From Microbacterium sp. H1-D42 (GTDB lineage Bacteria > Actinomycetota > Actinomycetes > Actinomycetales > Microbacteriaceae), in contig NZ_CP093342.1 in NCBI RefSeq assembly GCF_022637555.1, positions 1-64,000 of the forward strand: a stretch of 64,000 nt of DNA, in the 5' to 3' direction. How positions within the stretch are numbered: the stretch's first letter is position 1; each line of letters starts with the position of its first letter. This document shows positions 34,391-44,185 of the stretch, piece after piece. The translations under genes were made by a program, and so were the position numbers. The notes below the pieces were generated by a model, which saw nothing but the letters and a program-made list of their open reading frames with translations, made no database searches and was not told the DNA's origin.

Positions 34391-35830
34391 ATGGTTGAGT
34401 CAATGAAGTCCGACGCGATCCGAGGTCGGGTCATCGGCGTGAGCATCGCCGCTGCGCTCGGCGGTTTCCTGTTCGGTTTCGACACCGCTGTGATCAACGG
34501 CGCGGTCGATGCCCTGTCGAGCGCCTTCGAACTCGGCACGGCGCTGAAGGGTTTCGCCGTCTCGTCCGCTCTGATCGGCTGCGCCGTTGGGGCGTGGTTC
34601 GCGGGAATGGTCGCGAACCGGTTCGGTCGGGTACCGACGATGGTCGTCGCAGCGGTACTGTTCTTCGTCTCCGCCATCGGCTCGGGTCTGGCGTTCGGCG
34701 TCATCGACCTCATCTTCTGGCGGATGATCGGCGGGCTCGGCGTCGGCGCAGCATCCGTAATCGCCCCGGCATACATCGCCGAGGTGTCGCCGGCGCGCAT
34801 CCGGGGCCGGCTCGGATCACTGCAGCAGCTCGCCATCGTCACCGGAATCTTCGTCGCACTGCTCTCGGACTCCCTCTTCGCGAACGTCGCGGGCGGTGCG
34901 GCCGAACCGCTGTGGGGATTGGATGCCTGGCGGTGGATGTTTCTCGCAGAAGCGATCCCCGCAACCGTGTACGGTCTGATGGCGCTTCGACTGCCGGAAT
35001 CTCCCCGCTATCTGGTGGCCCGCGGCGACCTCGTGAAGGCGGGGGAGGTGCTCACTGAAGTCACTGGCGAAGCCGATGTCGAGGCGAAAATCATCGAGAT
35101 CACGGGCACCATCAACACCGAACGCCAGGAGTCACTGCGCGATCTGCGCGGCCATCGCCTCGGACTGAAGCCCATCGTGTGGGTCGGGATCCTGCTGAGC
35201 GTCTTCCAGCAGTTCGTGGGTATCAACGTGATCTTCTACTACTCCACGACGCTGTGGCGGTCGGTCGGATTCGATGAGTCGGATGCCCTGACCATCACGG
35301 TCATCACGTCAGTCACGAACATCGTCGTGACGATCATTGCCATCCTGCTGGTCGATCGCGTCGGTCGTCGTCTCATGCTGCTGGTCGGCTCGGTCGGCAT
35401 GACGGTGACGCTCGGACTCATGGCGGTCGCGTTCTCGTTCGGAACGCTGGATGCTGCGGGCGACGTCGTACTGCCCGAACCTTGGTCGACGGTCGCGCTT
35501 GTCTCGGCCAACGCGTTCGTGGTGTTCTTCGGGGCTACCTGGGGTCCGCTGGTGTGGGTGCTGCTGGGTGAGATGTTCCCCAACTCGATTCGTGCCGGTG
35601 CCCTGGCGGTCGCCGCCGCGGCCCAGTGGATCGCCAACTTCTTCATCTCGACGACCTTCCCGGCGTTCGCCGATATAGGCCTGACGTTCGCGTACGGGTT
35701 CTACGCCTTCTTCGCGCTGCTGTCGTTCTTCTTCGTCTACTTCAAGGTCGCCGAGACGAAGGGACGAGAGTTGGAATCGATGACCGAGGAGGTAATCGTC
35801 GAACGCCGCGTGCGCAGACGAGCCGCGTAA
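34391..35830 (+). CDS. Sugar porter family MFS transporter
   Basis: This 479-residue, 12-helix transporter belongs to the MFS sugar porter family (XylE/GalP/IolT-like). Diagnostic motifs are GGFLFGFDTAVINGAVDAL in helix 1, RFGRVPTM, PESPRYL before the central loop, QQFVGINVIFYYS in helix 7, and VAETKGRELESM at the C-terminal end. The loop around 215-245 is cytosolic. The expected substrate is a sugar or inositol taken up with protons. An alternative start is at 34403. Its position between parB and the trx genes is not part of the usual conserved order. A leaderless-type -10 for the next gene overlaps its stop. Confidence 0.9.
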   Translation: MVESMKSDAIRGRVIGVSIAAALGGFLFGFDTAVINGAVDALSSAFELGTALKGFAVSSALIGCAVGAWFAGMVANRFGRVPTMVVAAVLFFVSAIGSGLAFGVIDLIFWRMIGGLGVGAASVIAPAYIAEVSPARIRGRLGSLQQLAIVTGIFVALLSDSLFANVAGGAAEPLWGLDAWRWMFLAEAIPATVYGLMALRLPESPRYLVARGDLVKAGEVLTEVTGEADVEAKIIEITGTINTERQESLRDLRGHRLGLKPIVWVGILLSVFQQFVGINVIFYYSTTLWRSVGFDESDALTITVITSVTNIVVTIIAILLVDRVGRRLMLLVGSVGMTVTLGLMAVAFSFGTLDAAGDVVLPEPWSTVALVSANAFVVFFGATWGPLVWVLLGEMFPNSIRAGALAVAAAAQWIANFFISTTFPAFADIGLTFAYGFYAFFALLSFFFVYFKVAETKGRELESMTEEVIVERRVRRRAA

Positions 35831-35839
35831 ACTTGTCGG

Positions 35840-36130
35840 GTGATCAAGTCGTTCCCCCGCCGCGCCAGCTTGGAAGTGCTGCGCGCTGAAGCCGGCGATG
35901 AGCGATCGGTGCTCGTACACGAGCGCCTGCGCAGCGGCGAGGATCCGTGGGATTTCATGACTGAGCTGCCGTCGATCGACGAGCTCGTCGTCTTGTTCCT
36001 GCGCGCTGACGTGGTCGAGGATCGTGGCGGCAACATCCGCGACCGGGGCTGGAACAACCAGGTGCTGCGCAGCATCGCCCTGGAGTACCCCGAGCTGAGT
36101 CCAACCGTGTGGCGGATGCTGGCGGCCTGA
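35840..36130 (+). CDS. Small acidic protein of unknown function
   Basis: This 96-residue protein starts with GTG, reads ASLEVLRAEAGDERSVLVHERLRSGEDPWDFM and ends VWRMLAA. No domain is recognised. The sequence looks globular, helical and acidic, with no membrane segment. TAAACT lies 6 nt before the GTG, overlapping the transporter's TAA stop, which fits a leaderless transcript. Similar small proteins occur in related genera, I believe, but I cannot confirm it here. Confidence 0.75.
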   Translation: MIKSFPRRASLEVLRAEAGDERSVLVHERLRSGEDPWDFMTELPSIDELVVLFLRADVVEDRGGNIRDRGWNNQVLRSIALEYPELSPTVWRMLAA

Positions 36131-36174
36131 GGCCTTCGTGATGTCGGCGCCGCGAGAGACAGCATCCACCAACG

Positions 36175-36210
36175 CGAGAGCCCGCCACCTCTAAAGGTGA
36201 CGGGCTCTCG
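36175..36210. terminator. Strong hairpin between convergent genes
   Basis: CGAGAGCCCGCCACCT pairs with AGGTGACGGGCTCTCG across a CTAA loop (one mismatch). It lies 30 nt before the trxA stop on the minus strand and 45 nt after the small-protein gene, so it can serve both convergent units. There is no long T-run. Confidence 0.7.
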
Positions 36211-36239
36211 AACCCTCCGGGGTCCTGGTCTGAGCAGAC

Positions 36240-36563
36240 TCAGCCGATGAAGTCGGCGAGGTCCTGCTCGAGGGCGAACTTCGGCTTGGCGCCGATGATG
36301 GTCTTCTTGACCTCTCCGCCGTGGAACACCTTCATCGCGGGGATCGAGGTGATCTGGTACTTCATGGCAAGATCAGGGTTCTCGTCGACGTTGAGCTTGA
36401 GGATCGTGATCTTCTCGGGGTGTTCGGCCTGGATCTCGTCGAGCACCGGCGCGACCATGCGGCACGGTCCGCACCATGCAGCCCAGAAGTCGACCAGCAC
36501 CGGACCGTCGGCCTGCAGAACGTCCTGATCCCAGGTGGCCTGCGTGGTTGCCTTGGCAGTCAT
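36240..36563 (-). CDS. trxA: Thioredoxin
   Basis: Thioredoxin reduces disulfides in ribonucleotide reductase and other cytosolic proteins. The 107-residue protein has the active site FWAAWCGPCRMVAPV with Cys31 and Cys34, the cis-proline ITSIPAMKVFHGG, and no signal peptide. It lies 66 bp downstream of trxB and is probably cotranscribed. The trxB-trxA pair next to parAB and murJ is conserved in Actinobacteria. Confidence 0.97.
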   Translation of the reverse strand: MTAKATTQATWDQDVLQADGPVLVDFWAAWCGPCRMVAPVLDEIQAEHPEKITILKLNVDENPDLAMKYQITSIPAMKVFHGGEVKKTIIGAKPKFALEQDLADFIG

Positions 36564-36629
36564 ACAAATACTCCTTGTTCGGTGTCATCCGATGAAACGT
36601 CGGAAGACGGGAAAGTGTTCCCGCGGGTG

Positions 36630-37604
36630 TCAGCTCGCGATGACCTCGGCGGCGACGGCCGCCGGCACGTGCGTGGCTGCATCCTCGAGATCGGCGAGGA
36701 AGTGCTCGGCATCCAGGGCTGCGACGACCCCAGAGCCGGCCGCGGTCGCGGCCTGGCGATAGGTCGGGTCGATCACGTCGCCGGCGGCGAAGATGCCGGG
36801 AACTGAGGTGCGAGAAGAGCGTCCGTCGACCCAGATGGTGCCGGCGTCGGTGAGCTGCAGCTTGTCGTGCACGAGGTGCGTGCGGGGGTCGTTGCCGATC
36901 GCGATGAACAGACCGTCAAGCTCGAGGTCGCTCAGCGTCCCGTCGGCAGTGGAGCGCAGCTGCACGCCCTTCACCGCGTCGTCACCGAGCACCTCGACGA
37001 CCTCGCTGTTCCAGATGAACTCGATCTTCTCGTTCGCGAACGCGCGCTCCTGCATGATCTTGGAGGCGCGGAGGCTGTCCTTGCGGTGGATGACGTACAC
37101 CTTCGACGCGAAGCGGGTGAGGAACGTGGCCTCTTCCATCGCCGAGTCGCCGCCGCCGACGACGGCGATCGTCTTCTCGCGGAAGAAGAAGCCGTCGCAC
37201 GTCGCGCACCAGGAGACGCCGTATCCCGACAGGCGCTCCTCGCCGGCGATGCCGAGCTTGCGGTACGCGGACCCGGTTGCGTAGATGACGGTGGATGCCT
37301 CGTGCTCGGCACCACTGCCGAGGACGACCTTCTTCACCGGGCCGTCGACGTGCAGTTCGGTGACGTCGTCGTAGAGCACCTCGGTGCCGAACTTCTCGGC
37401 CTGCTCCTGCAGCTTCGCCATCAGGTCAGGACCCAGGATGCCCTCGGGGAATCCGGGGAAGTTCTCGACGTCGGTGGTGTTCATCAGCTCGCCGCCGACC
37501 TCGACGGTGCTGGCGATCAGCAGCGGCTTGAGATTGGCGCGCGCCGCGTAGATGGCGGCGCTGAAGCCGGCGGGGCCGGAGCCGATGATGATGACCTGAC
37601 GCAT
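36630..37604 (-). CDS. trxB: Thioredoxin reductase
   Basis: This FAD/NADPH enzyme reduces thioredoxin. The 324-residue protein has FAD motif IIGSGPAGFSAAIYAARA, the redox centre WCATCDG with Cys133 and Cys136, NADPH motif VVGGGDSAMEEATFL, and GIFAAGDVID. MRQVIII at 37604 has a good ribosome-binding site (AGGAGAG); upstream frame extension to 37667 has no family features. It feeds the adjacent trxA product. Confidence 0.97.
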   Translation of the reverse strand: MRQVIIIGSGPAGFSAAIYAARANLKPLLIASTVEVGGELMNTTDVENFPGFPEGILGPDLMAKLQEQAEKFGTEVLYDDVTELHVDGPVKKVVLGSGAEHEASTVIYATGSAYRKLGIAGEERLSGYGVSWCATCDGFFFREKTIAVVGGGDSAMEEATFLTRFASKVYVIHRKDSLRASKIMQERAFANEKIEFIWNSEVVEVLGDDAVKGVQLRSTADGTLSDLELDGLFIAIGNDPRTHLVHDKLQLTDAGTIWVDGRSSRTSVPGIFAAGDVIDPTYRQAATAAGSGVVAALDAEHFLADLEDAATHVPAAVAAEVIAS

Positions 37605-37700
37605 GTGCTCTCCTTGATCAGCAGGCGCGGATGCTGGTGAAGAAACCGCATCGACTGCTTCAACCAATGGTAACCGGGCGACATTCCCGGATGCTGAGGC

Positions 37701-39320
37701 TCAGCGGCCGGGCAGGAAGCGCTTGACCAGTGCGCCGGCGCCCGCGAGCTCCGGCGCACGAAGCAGCACGAGCACCACGGCGTACACGACGACGGCGATC
37801 AGCCCGATGACTCCCGTGCCGACGGCGCCGAGCATCTTGTCGACGAAGGTCATGCCGGTCTGCCCTGCGGTCCAGCCGTCGCCGGCGCCCATCAGCACGT
37901 ACGCACCCCAGCCGGCAAGGCCCGCAGGGATCGCCGCGATGAAGAAGCGACCCAGTGACAGCAGGGTCTGCGGCAGCTCGAGGCCGCCGAGGCGCTTACG
38001 CAGGATGAGGATCGCGATGATCGTCTGCACGAGCCCGGCGAGCGACTGCCCGAGGGCGACCGCGGCGGCGAGCTGGCTCAGCGGCGCGACAGCGGCGGCC
38101 AGGTACGAGAAGCCGACGATCAGCGCGACCTGCACGAGGGTGAACAGGAACGGTGTGCGGGTGTCACCGAAGGCGTAGAACGCGCGCTGCACGATGAACA
38201 GCAGCGACAGCGGGACGAGGCCCACCAGATAGCAGACCAGCACGGGTGCGGCTTCGACGGCCTGGGCGGCGCTCTCGGTGAAGATGCGAGTCGCGGGAAC
38301 CGCAGCGACGGCGAGGGCGACGCCAGATCCCACCACGAACAGCGACACGAAGCGCATGCACCGGGCGACGTCGCTGCGCACCTCGTCGCGGCGGCCGGCG
38401 GCGGCATGCTCGGCGATCTGCGTGAAGTACGGGGTGCCGATCGAGATCGCGAAGATCGAGTACGGCAGCATGAACACCAGCCACGCAGCCATCATCAGTG
38501 CGGTGGAGGGATGCTCGCCGGATGCATCCGTGACGACTCTGGTCTGGATGAGGCCGGCGATCTGCCCCGCGATGACCATCAGGAACGTCCAGCCGGCCAG
38601 CGTGCCGACCTCGCCGAGACCCACCCCGCGCCAGCGGAAGTCGGGGCGAAGCGACAGCCCGGTGCGGCGCCAGGCGAACAGCAGCAGAGCGGCCTGCAGG
38701 GCGATCCCGAGCGTGGCGGTGCCGCCGAGCACGGCGATCATGGTCGGATCCCATACGTCGACGACGTTCTGGTTGCCTCCGAAGAGGGCGATGAAGATCA
38801 GGAATCCGGCGATCGAGATGATGTTGTTCGCGACCGGGGTCCACGTGTACGGCCCGAACACCCGCTTGGCGTTCAGCGTCTCGCCGATCAGCGCGTACAG
38901 GCCGTAGAAGAAGATCTGCGGCAGGCACCAGTAGGCGAACGCGATAGCCAGTGCCATCTGATCTGGTGTGAACTTCGGCCCGTAGAGCATGACCAGCCAC
39001 GGCGCGATCGCCATCGCAAGCGCCGTGACGACGAGGAACACCATGGTGCCCAGCGTGAACAGCTTCGAGATGTACGCCCGGCCACCGTCCTTGTGCGCCG
39101 CGGACTTCACGATCTGCGGGATGATCACGGCCGTGAGGATGCCGGTCTGGATGATCGTGAAGACGTTGTTCGGCAGCTGATTGGCCACGGCGAACGCATC
39201 GGCCGGGCGACCGATGCTGCCGATCGCCGCGACGAGCACGATCGTGCGGACGAGCCCGGTGACGCGCGAGATCAATGTGCCCGCACCGAGAATCGCGCTG
39301 GCCCGGCCGAGACTACTCAT
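37701..39320 (-). CDS. murJ: Lipid II flippase MurJ (MviN)
   Basis: MurJ flips the peptidoglycan precursor lipid II across the membrane. The 539-residue protein is almost entirely hydrophobic with about 14 helices and the MurJ start RASAILGAGTLISRVTGLVRTIVL, then QLPNNVFTIIQTG. No C-terminal pseudokinase extension is present, unlike mycobacterial MviN. MSSLGRAS at 39320 was chosen; it overlaps the DUF6049 stop by 8 bp with GGAG 4 nt upstream. The trxB gene follows after about 100 bp. Confidence 0.95.
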   Translation of the reverse strand: MSSLGRASAILGAGTLISRVTGLVRTIVLVAAIGSIGRPADAFAVANQLPNNVFTIIQTGILTAVIIPQIVKSAAHKDGGRAYISKLFTLGTMVFLVVTALAMAIAPWLVMLYGPKFTPDQMALAIAFAYWCLPQIFFYGLYALIGETLNAKRVFGPYTWTPVANNIISIAGFLIFIALFGGNQNVVDVWDPTMIAVLGGTATLGIALQAALLLFAWRRTGLSLRPDFRWRGVGLGEVGTLAGWTFLMVIAGQIAGLIQTRVVTDASGEHPSTALMMAAWLVFMLPYSIFAISIGTPYFTQIAEHAAAGRRDEVRSDVARCMRFVSLFVVGSGVALAVAAVPATRIFTESAAQAVEAAPVLVCYLVGLVPLSLLFIVQRAFYAFGDTRTPFLFTLVQVALIVGFSYLAAAVAPLSQLAAAVALGQSLAGLVQTIIAILILRKRLGGLELPQTLLSLGRFFIAAIPAGLAGWGAYVLMGAGDGWTAGQTGMTFVDKMLGAVGTGVIGLIAVVVYAVVLVLLRAPELAGAGALVKRFLPGR

Positions 39321-41433
39321 CGCGCTCCTGATCTGAGGTCGCTGCGTCATCCGAAGCAGCAGCAGCCGCAGCAGCATCCGACTTCCGTCGCCGCACCGTG
39401 CGCACGATGCCGAACACGAGCAGCAGCCCGATGAGCCCGGCGAGGATGCCGAGCCCGATGGCCTCCCAGTCAGCGCGCAGCGTCACATCCGCGACGGCCG
39501 GCTGACCGATCGGCACACCGGTGGGGCTGCTCAGGCGGAACGTCACATCGACGTTGCCGCTGGCCACGCGCGCCTCGATCGGGATGTTCACGCGGGTGCT
39601 GCCAGCGGCCTGCGCTGTGACCTGGGTGACGGGCTGGATGTCGAGCCGCACATCCGAAGGCGTGCTGTACAGCGAGACGTGCACGTCCCACGGCAGGTCG
39701 TTGCGCACCCACACCGGCAGGGGAGCTGCCGAGGTGAACAGCTGCACCGCTTTGGGCTGCTGGATTCCCACGGCGTTGAGAGTCTCCTGCACGCGCTCTG
39801 CCTGCGCGGTCGTCGCGGCGGCGAACTCGGTGTCATCAAGCCCGACGCCGATCGTGCGCAGCACGCGGACGCGCGTGGGGTTCAGCAGCAGCGCGGGTTC
39901 TTCGAGAATGGTCGAGAAGTCGGTCAGGCGCTGCTCGTCGGAGAGCAGCCGATTCAGGGAGTCGACGCGCGGATTCGTCCCTACTGACGTCAGCTCAGCC
40001 GATGTCGCCTTCACGGATCTCAGCTGAGCGAGTGAGGATGCCGGCGAGGCGAACGCGCTCAGCGCCGCCCGGACAGCGGCGGGTGAGCGGGTCTCGGAGC
40101 GATCCAGCCCCAGGATCGTCGTGGTCGAACGCTGCGACGCGAAGAACTGATGACCAGCGGCCGCGGTGAGCTCCCGATCAGCGGCGGCCGGGTCGTCGAG
40201 TTCGACCGCGGCGGACAACCGGGCGGATGCTGCCGCATCGACGACCAGCACATCATGGCCGTTCGTGGTGCTGTGAGCGGCAGCGGCGCCAGTGAATGAC
40301 GTGGAGGGCAGGATGGTCGTGACGGTGTCGCCGAGGTACGTCGCGAAAGACGAGAGGTTCTGCTCGGTGACCTCTGGCCGCGGCCACAGGACGCCGGAGT
40401 GCGCGCCGAGAATCGCCGTGAGCTCGCTGTTGTCGGGCAACGTCGGCTCGGGATCGGCGGACGGCGTGCTGTCCGGGGTCGGGGTGGGATCAGCGGCGGA
40501 GGGGAAGTCCTCCGGCTGGATCAGCGGCGCAAGGTCAGGGGTCGCGAGCAGGGACGTCAGACCGGCGGCAGCCTGCACGGTGGCATCCGCATCGCCGAAC
40601 TGCAGTGCGAAGACGTCGTTCGGCAGCCTCTCGAGTTCGGTCAGCCAGGCTTTCGCCGTCTCAGGAGCCCGCGCACCCAGCATCCGGATCGCGGCAGGGA
40701 TCGCGGGGTCGACCGCGAGGATCGCCGTCGTACCGGTGACGGCGTCAAGGAGGCCGGCCAGCGCGCCGCCGCCGGCGGTGAGCGTCGCGAGTTCATCCGC
40801 AGTCAGCAGCGAGCCGTTCTCAGGGGTCGCGGTGATCGGAACGAGCACAGCAGAAGTGTGCTCGCCGGGCGCCGACACCACGAGTACGGTCGTGGATGTG
40901 AGGTCCCAGGGCACGGTCTCACCGTCGGGGCCGGTCGTGCTCGCGCCCGACAGTCGTGCCTTCACCGGATAGACACCGGGGCTGAGGTCACCCAGATCGA
41001 CGGCATCCACGACCACATTCACCGCGGCCTTGGCACCATCGTCGACCACGGGGGTCGGCTCGGAGGCGACCGTGTGGAAGGTGTCGGACACGACGCCGTC
41101 GCCCAGCCAGGAGTTCAGCGCGGCACTGTCGGCGAGAGGGCTGCGGCTCACCTGCACGGTCACGGTGCCGGCGCTGAGATCCGTGTCGGCGCCGTTCTCG
41201 AGCGTGACGGTGCTCACCAGCGGCCCGCCGGGCTCGATCGCCGTGCCGGAACCGGTCGAGACGAAGAGCTCGACGGTGGTGTCGCCCGGCTCAGGGGCAT
41301 CCGAATTCTCATCGGCGGACGCTGCGGACGCACCACCCAGGGCGAGCGAGCCGACGACGACCACCGCGGCGAGGCGGCTCAGCAGCCGGCGCGCGCGCGG
41401 GCGTGAGGCTTCGCGGGGGTGCGTCGAGGTCAT
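39313..41433 (-). CDS. DUF6049-family secreted, membrane-anchored protein
   Basis: This 706-residue protein has a Sec signal peptide (RRLLSRLAAVVVVGSLALGG then ASAASADE; cleavage near residue 40). A large extracellular region follows, with a Ser/Pro/Glu-rich linker near 320-345 (PTPTPDSTPSADPEPTLPD). A C-terminal membrane helix lies at about 655-675 before a basic, alanine-rich cytosolic tail. DUF6049 proteins precede murJ in many Actinobacteria and may help envelope assembly; the biochemical function is unknown. The gene diverges from the methyltransferase gene. In the usual order cca would be the divergent neighbour. Confidence 0.9.
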   Translation of the reverse strand: MTSTHPREASRPRARRLLSRLAAVVVVGSLALGGASAASADENSDAPEPGDTTVELFVSTGSGTAIEPGGPLVSTVTLENGADTDLSAGTVTVQVSRSPLADSAALNSWLGDGVVSDTFHTVASEPTPVVDDGAKAAVNVVVDAVDLGDLSPGVYPVKARLSGASTTGPDGETVPWDLTSTTVLVVSAPGEHTSAVLVPITATPENGSLLTADELATLTAGGGALAGLLDAVTGTTAILAVDPAIPAAIRMLGARAPETAKAWLTELERLPNDVFALQFGDADATVQAAAGLTSLLATPDLAPLIQPEDFPSAADPTPTPDSTPSADPEPTLPDNSELTAILGAHSGVLWPRPEVTEQNLSSFATYLGDTVTTILPSTSFTGAAAAHSTTNGHDVLVVDAAASARLSAAVELDDPAAADRELTAAAGHQFFASQRSTTTILGLDRSETRSPAAVRAALSAFASPASSLAQLRSVKATSAELTSVGTNPRVDSLNRLLSDEQRLTDFSTILEEPALLLNPTRVRVLRTIGVGLDDTEFAAATTAQAERVQETLNAVGIQQPKAVQLFTSAAPLPVWVRNDLPWDVHVSLYSTPSDVRLDIQPVTQVTAQAAGSTRVNIPIEARVASGNVDVTFRLSSPTGVPIGQPAVADVTLRADWEAIGLGILAGLIGLLLVFGIVRTVRRRKSDAAAAAAASDDAATSDQERDE

Positions 41434-41518
41434 GGTCAGGAGTCGACGACGCCGGGGGAGTGGCGAGGGCGACGCCCCTGATTCTAGGTGGCGCGGCGTG
41501 TGAATGCCTGAAGGCGCG

Positions 41519-41524
41519 TAGAGT
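41519..41524 (+). promoter_or_regulatory. -10 element of the methyltransferase gene (leaderless)
   Basis: TAGAGT lies 7 nt before the in-frame GTG at 41532. The other candidate GTG at 41523 overlaps this element, so it would be outside the transcript. Confidence 0.45.
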
Positions 41525-41531
41525 GACGGCC

Positions 41532-43058
41532 GTGCCGGACCACTCGCGCCCTCTCCCCGATCTCATCCACGCGCGGGCTCTCGCCGCCGATCTGGATGCC
41601 GCCGACTTCCGCTCCGATGCGCTCAGGCGGCTGTGGGGGGAGGAGGCCGACGACGCGCTCGCGCGTGGACTGCGCGAGCCGATCCTGCGTGCCCTGGGTG
41701 TGCGCGAGGATGCGCTCTCGACACTGGGACGGCTGTTCGTGCTCGGGATGCCCCAGCCTGTGCAGGACGTGCAGGCCGCACTGCCGCGGGTCGGCGTCGA
41801 CGGCCTGGTCGCGCTCGGCCTCGCGGTCGTGCCGGGTGCGCGCGTGGCGCCGCAGGCGCTGATCCGCCCGCAGTCGTTCGTGGATGCTGACGGTGTAGGC
41901 GAATGGTGGATCGCCAGCGACCTCGATGAGATCGCACTGGGCACCTCACTGCCGGCCGATCACGTGCTCGGCGTGGGCGGTGCCTCGCGCACTCTGGCCG
42001 AGCTGGTGATCCAGGAGCCGGTCGAGCGAGCGCTGGATCTGGGCACCGGGTGCGGGATCCAGGCGCTGCTCATCGCGCGGCACGCGGGCGTCGTGGTCGC
42101 CACCGACATCTCGGAACGGGCGCTGGCATTCGCCGAGCTGAACGCACAGCTCAACGGGGTGCGAAACATCTCGTTCCGACTCGGGAGCCTGTTCGACCCT
42201 GTTGCGGGGGAGTCGTTCGACCTCATCGTCTCCAACCCGCCGTTCGTGATCACTCCGCGCGCGACCGGCGTGCCCGAGTACGAGTACCGCGATGGGGGGA
42301 TGGTCGGCGACGCGCTCGTCGAGCGGTTCCTGCGCGCAGTGCCGACCCATCTGGCGCCAGGCGGCATCGCACAGCTGCTCGGCAACTGGGAGTCGATCAC
42401 GCGGTCCTGGGGAGGTGCGCTGTCAGGGCTGGACCGGGTGCGCTCGTGGGTGGAGGACGAGGTGGATGCCTGGGTGATCCAGCGCGAAGAGCTGACGCCG
42501 CTCGCATACGCCGAGCTGTGGATCCGCGATGGCGGCACGCTGCCCCGCGACGCCGAGTTCACCCGCCTGCTGACCGCCTGGCTCGACGATTTCGAGGCCA
42601 GAGCAGTGACCGCCGTCGGATTCGGGTACATCCTGCTGCGCCGGCCAGCGGTTGCGGGACCGGTGCTGCGCCGCTTCGAGACCGTCACACAGCCCGTGCA
42701 CTCCCTCGGCCGCGCCCTGGCAGCCGGCCTCGCCGCCCATGATGTTCTCGCGGATGGCATCCCCCAGCGACTCGTCGTCGCCCCCGATGTGACCGAGGCG
42801 CGCCACTACATGCCAGGCAACGACGACCCCAGCGTGATCGAACTGCGTCAGGGCGGCGGGTTCGGCCGCACCATCGGCGTCGACTCGGCCCTGGCCGGAT
42901 TCGTCGGCGCGTGCGACGGCGAGCTGACCGTCGCGCAGATCGCCGCTGCCCTGGCTGATCTGTTCGACGTGCCGCTGGCCGACCTGTGGGCCGACCTCGA
43001 GCCCCGCATCCGCGAGCTCGTGCTCGACGGCCTGCTCATCCCCGCCGAAGACGCGTGA
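41532..43058 (+). CDS. Class I SAM-dependent methyltransferase
   Basis: This 508-residue protein has three parts. An N-terminal region (about 1-140) resembles a DUF7059-type module. A central SAM-binding domain shows ALDLGTGCGIQALLIARHA, ATDISERALAFAELN and the catalytic SNPPFVI, a (N/D)PPF motif typical of N6-adenine, N5-glutamine or rRNA guanine methyltransferases. The C-terminal ~150 residues are unassigned and look like a winged or helical domain (AQIAAALADLFDVPLADLW). The start is chosen by the TAGAGT element 7 nt upstream. The substrate is not determined. Confidence 0.85.
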   Translation: MPDHSRPLPDLIHARALAADLDAADFRSDALRRLWGEEADDALARGLREPILRALGVREDALSTLGRLFVLGMPQPVQDVQAALPRVGVDGLVALGLAVVPGARVAPQALIRPQSFVDADGVGEWWIASDLDEIALGTSLPADHVLGVGGASRTLAELVIQEPVERALDLGTGCGIQALLIARHAGVVVATDISERALAFAELNAQLNGVRNISFRLGSLFDPVAGESFDLIVSNPPFVITPRATGVPEYEYRDGGMVGDALVERFLRAVPTHLAPGGIAQLLGNWESITRSWGGALSGLDRVRSWVEDEVDAWVIQREELTPLAYAELWIRDGGTLPRDAEFTRLLTAWLDDFEARAVTAVGFGYILLRRPAVAGPVLRRFETVTQPVHSLGRALAAGLAAHDVLADGIPQRLVVAPDVTEARHYMPGNDDPSVIELRQGGGFGRTIGVDSALAGFVGACDGELTVAQIAAALADLFDVPLADLWADLEPRIRELVLDGLLIPAEDA

Positions 43059-43105
43059 CGAGGACGCCGGGAATAGCATCCGATATCTATTCGTTTGGAT
43101 AAATC

Positions 43106-44164
43106 ATGAAGGCTTTCGGTTTCCTCTCATTCGGCCACTACGCCGACGTGCCAGGGTCGGTGACCCGCACGGCGGGCGACATGCTCAAGCAGACCATCGA
43201 GATCGCCGAGGGCGCTGATGAGATCGGCGTCAACGGCGCGTATGTGCGCGTGCACCACTGGGCACGGCAGGCGGCATCGCCGATGCCGTTGCTGACGGCG
43301 ATGGCCGCCCGCACGAAGCGCATCGAGGTCGGCACCGGCGTCATCGACCTGCGGTACGAGAACCCACTGCAGCTCGCCGAAGAGGCCGCCACGCTCGATC
43401 TCATCGCCGACGGGCGAGTGGCCCTCGGCGTCAGCCGCGGTTCGCCCGAGACCGCACTGCGCGGCTATGAGACGTTCGGCTACTTCGACAGCGAAGACAA
43501 AGAGCGCGGCAGTGTGCTCGCCCGCGAGAAGTTCGACCTGTTCCTGCGCGCAGTCGAAGGTGAGCGCCTCGCTCCCGGCGACCCTCGCATGGTCGGCGCC
43601 GGTCGGTATCTGGCGATCGAGCCGCAGTCACCCACATTGCGTGACCACATCTGGTGGGGATCGGCGACCCACGCGAGTGCTGAGGACACCGGTCGCAAGG
43701 GTCTCAACCTGATGAGCTCGACTCTGGTGACCGAGGCCACCGGGCAGCCGTTCCACGAACTGCAGCGTGAGCAGATCGACCGGTTCCGCGCCGCGTACAA
43801 GCAGGCTGGCCACACCGGCTCGCCCCGCGTCTCGGTGAGCCGCAGCGTGTTCCCGCTGATGAACGACCAGGACCGTGGCTACTTCGGGCTGCGCAGCGCC
43901 GAGAGCGGCGACCAGATCGGCATCATCGACGGGATGCGCTCGACGTTCGGCAAGACGTACGCGGCAGAGCCGGATGCGCTCATCGAGCAGCTCAAGGCCG
44001 ACGAGGCCGTGATGGCCGCCGACACGCTGATGCTGACGATCCCGAACCAGCTCGGCCCCGCCTACAACCTGCACGTGCTGGAGTCGTTCGCGAAGCACGT
44101 GGCGCCGGCGCTGGGGTGGAAGCCGAACACGGAAGGGCCGGTGCAGGGAGACGCCGTCGCGTAG
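43106..44164 (+). CDS. LLM-class (luciferase-like) flavin-dependent oxidoreductase
   Basis: This 352-residue protein belongs to the luciferase-like monooxygenase superfamily, whose members use FMN or coenzyme F420. Family features are GFLSFGHYADVPG at the N terminus, VRVHHWARQAASPMPLLTAMAARTKRIEVGTGVIDLRYENP, and DGRVALGVSRGSPE. The tail contains SFAKHVAPALGW. The upstream 40 bp are AT-rich, including TATCTATTCGTTTGGATAAA, a plausible promoter. Which flavin it uses cannot be read directly. A candidate F420-0 importer occurs at 59.4-62.3 kb. Confidence 0.85.
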   Translation: MKAFGFLSFGHYADVPGSVTRTAGDMLKQTIEIAEGADEIGVNGAYVRVHHWARQAASPMPLLTAMAARTKRIEVGTGVIDLRYENPLQLAEEAATLDLIADGRVALGVSRGSPETALRGYETFGYFDSEDKERGSVLAREKFDLFLRAVEGERLAPGDPRMVGAGRYLAIEPQSPTLRDHIWWGSATHASAEDTGRKGLNLMSSTLVTEATGQPFHELQREQIDRFRAAYKQAGHTGSPRVSVSRSVFPLMNDQDRGYFGLRSAESGDQIGIIDGMRSTFGKTYAAEPDALIEQLKADEAVMAADTLMLTIPNQLGPAYNLHVLESFAKHVAPALGWKPNTEGPVQGDAVA

Positions 44165-44173
44165 CCGCGGGAC

Positions 44174-44179
44174 TACACT
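44174..44179 (+). promoter_or_regulatory. -10 element of the P-loop NTPase gene (leaderless)
   Basis: TACACT lies 6 nt before the ATG at 44186, again consistent with a leaderless mRNA. Confidence 0.45.
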
Positions 44180-44185
44180 CGCGGC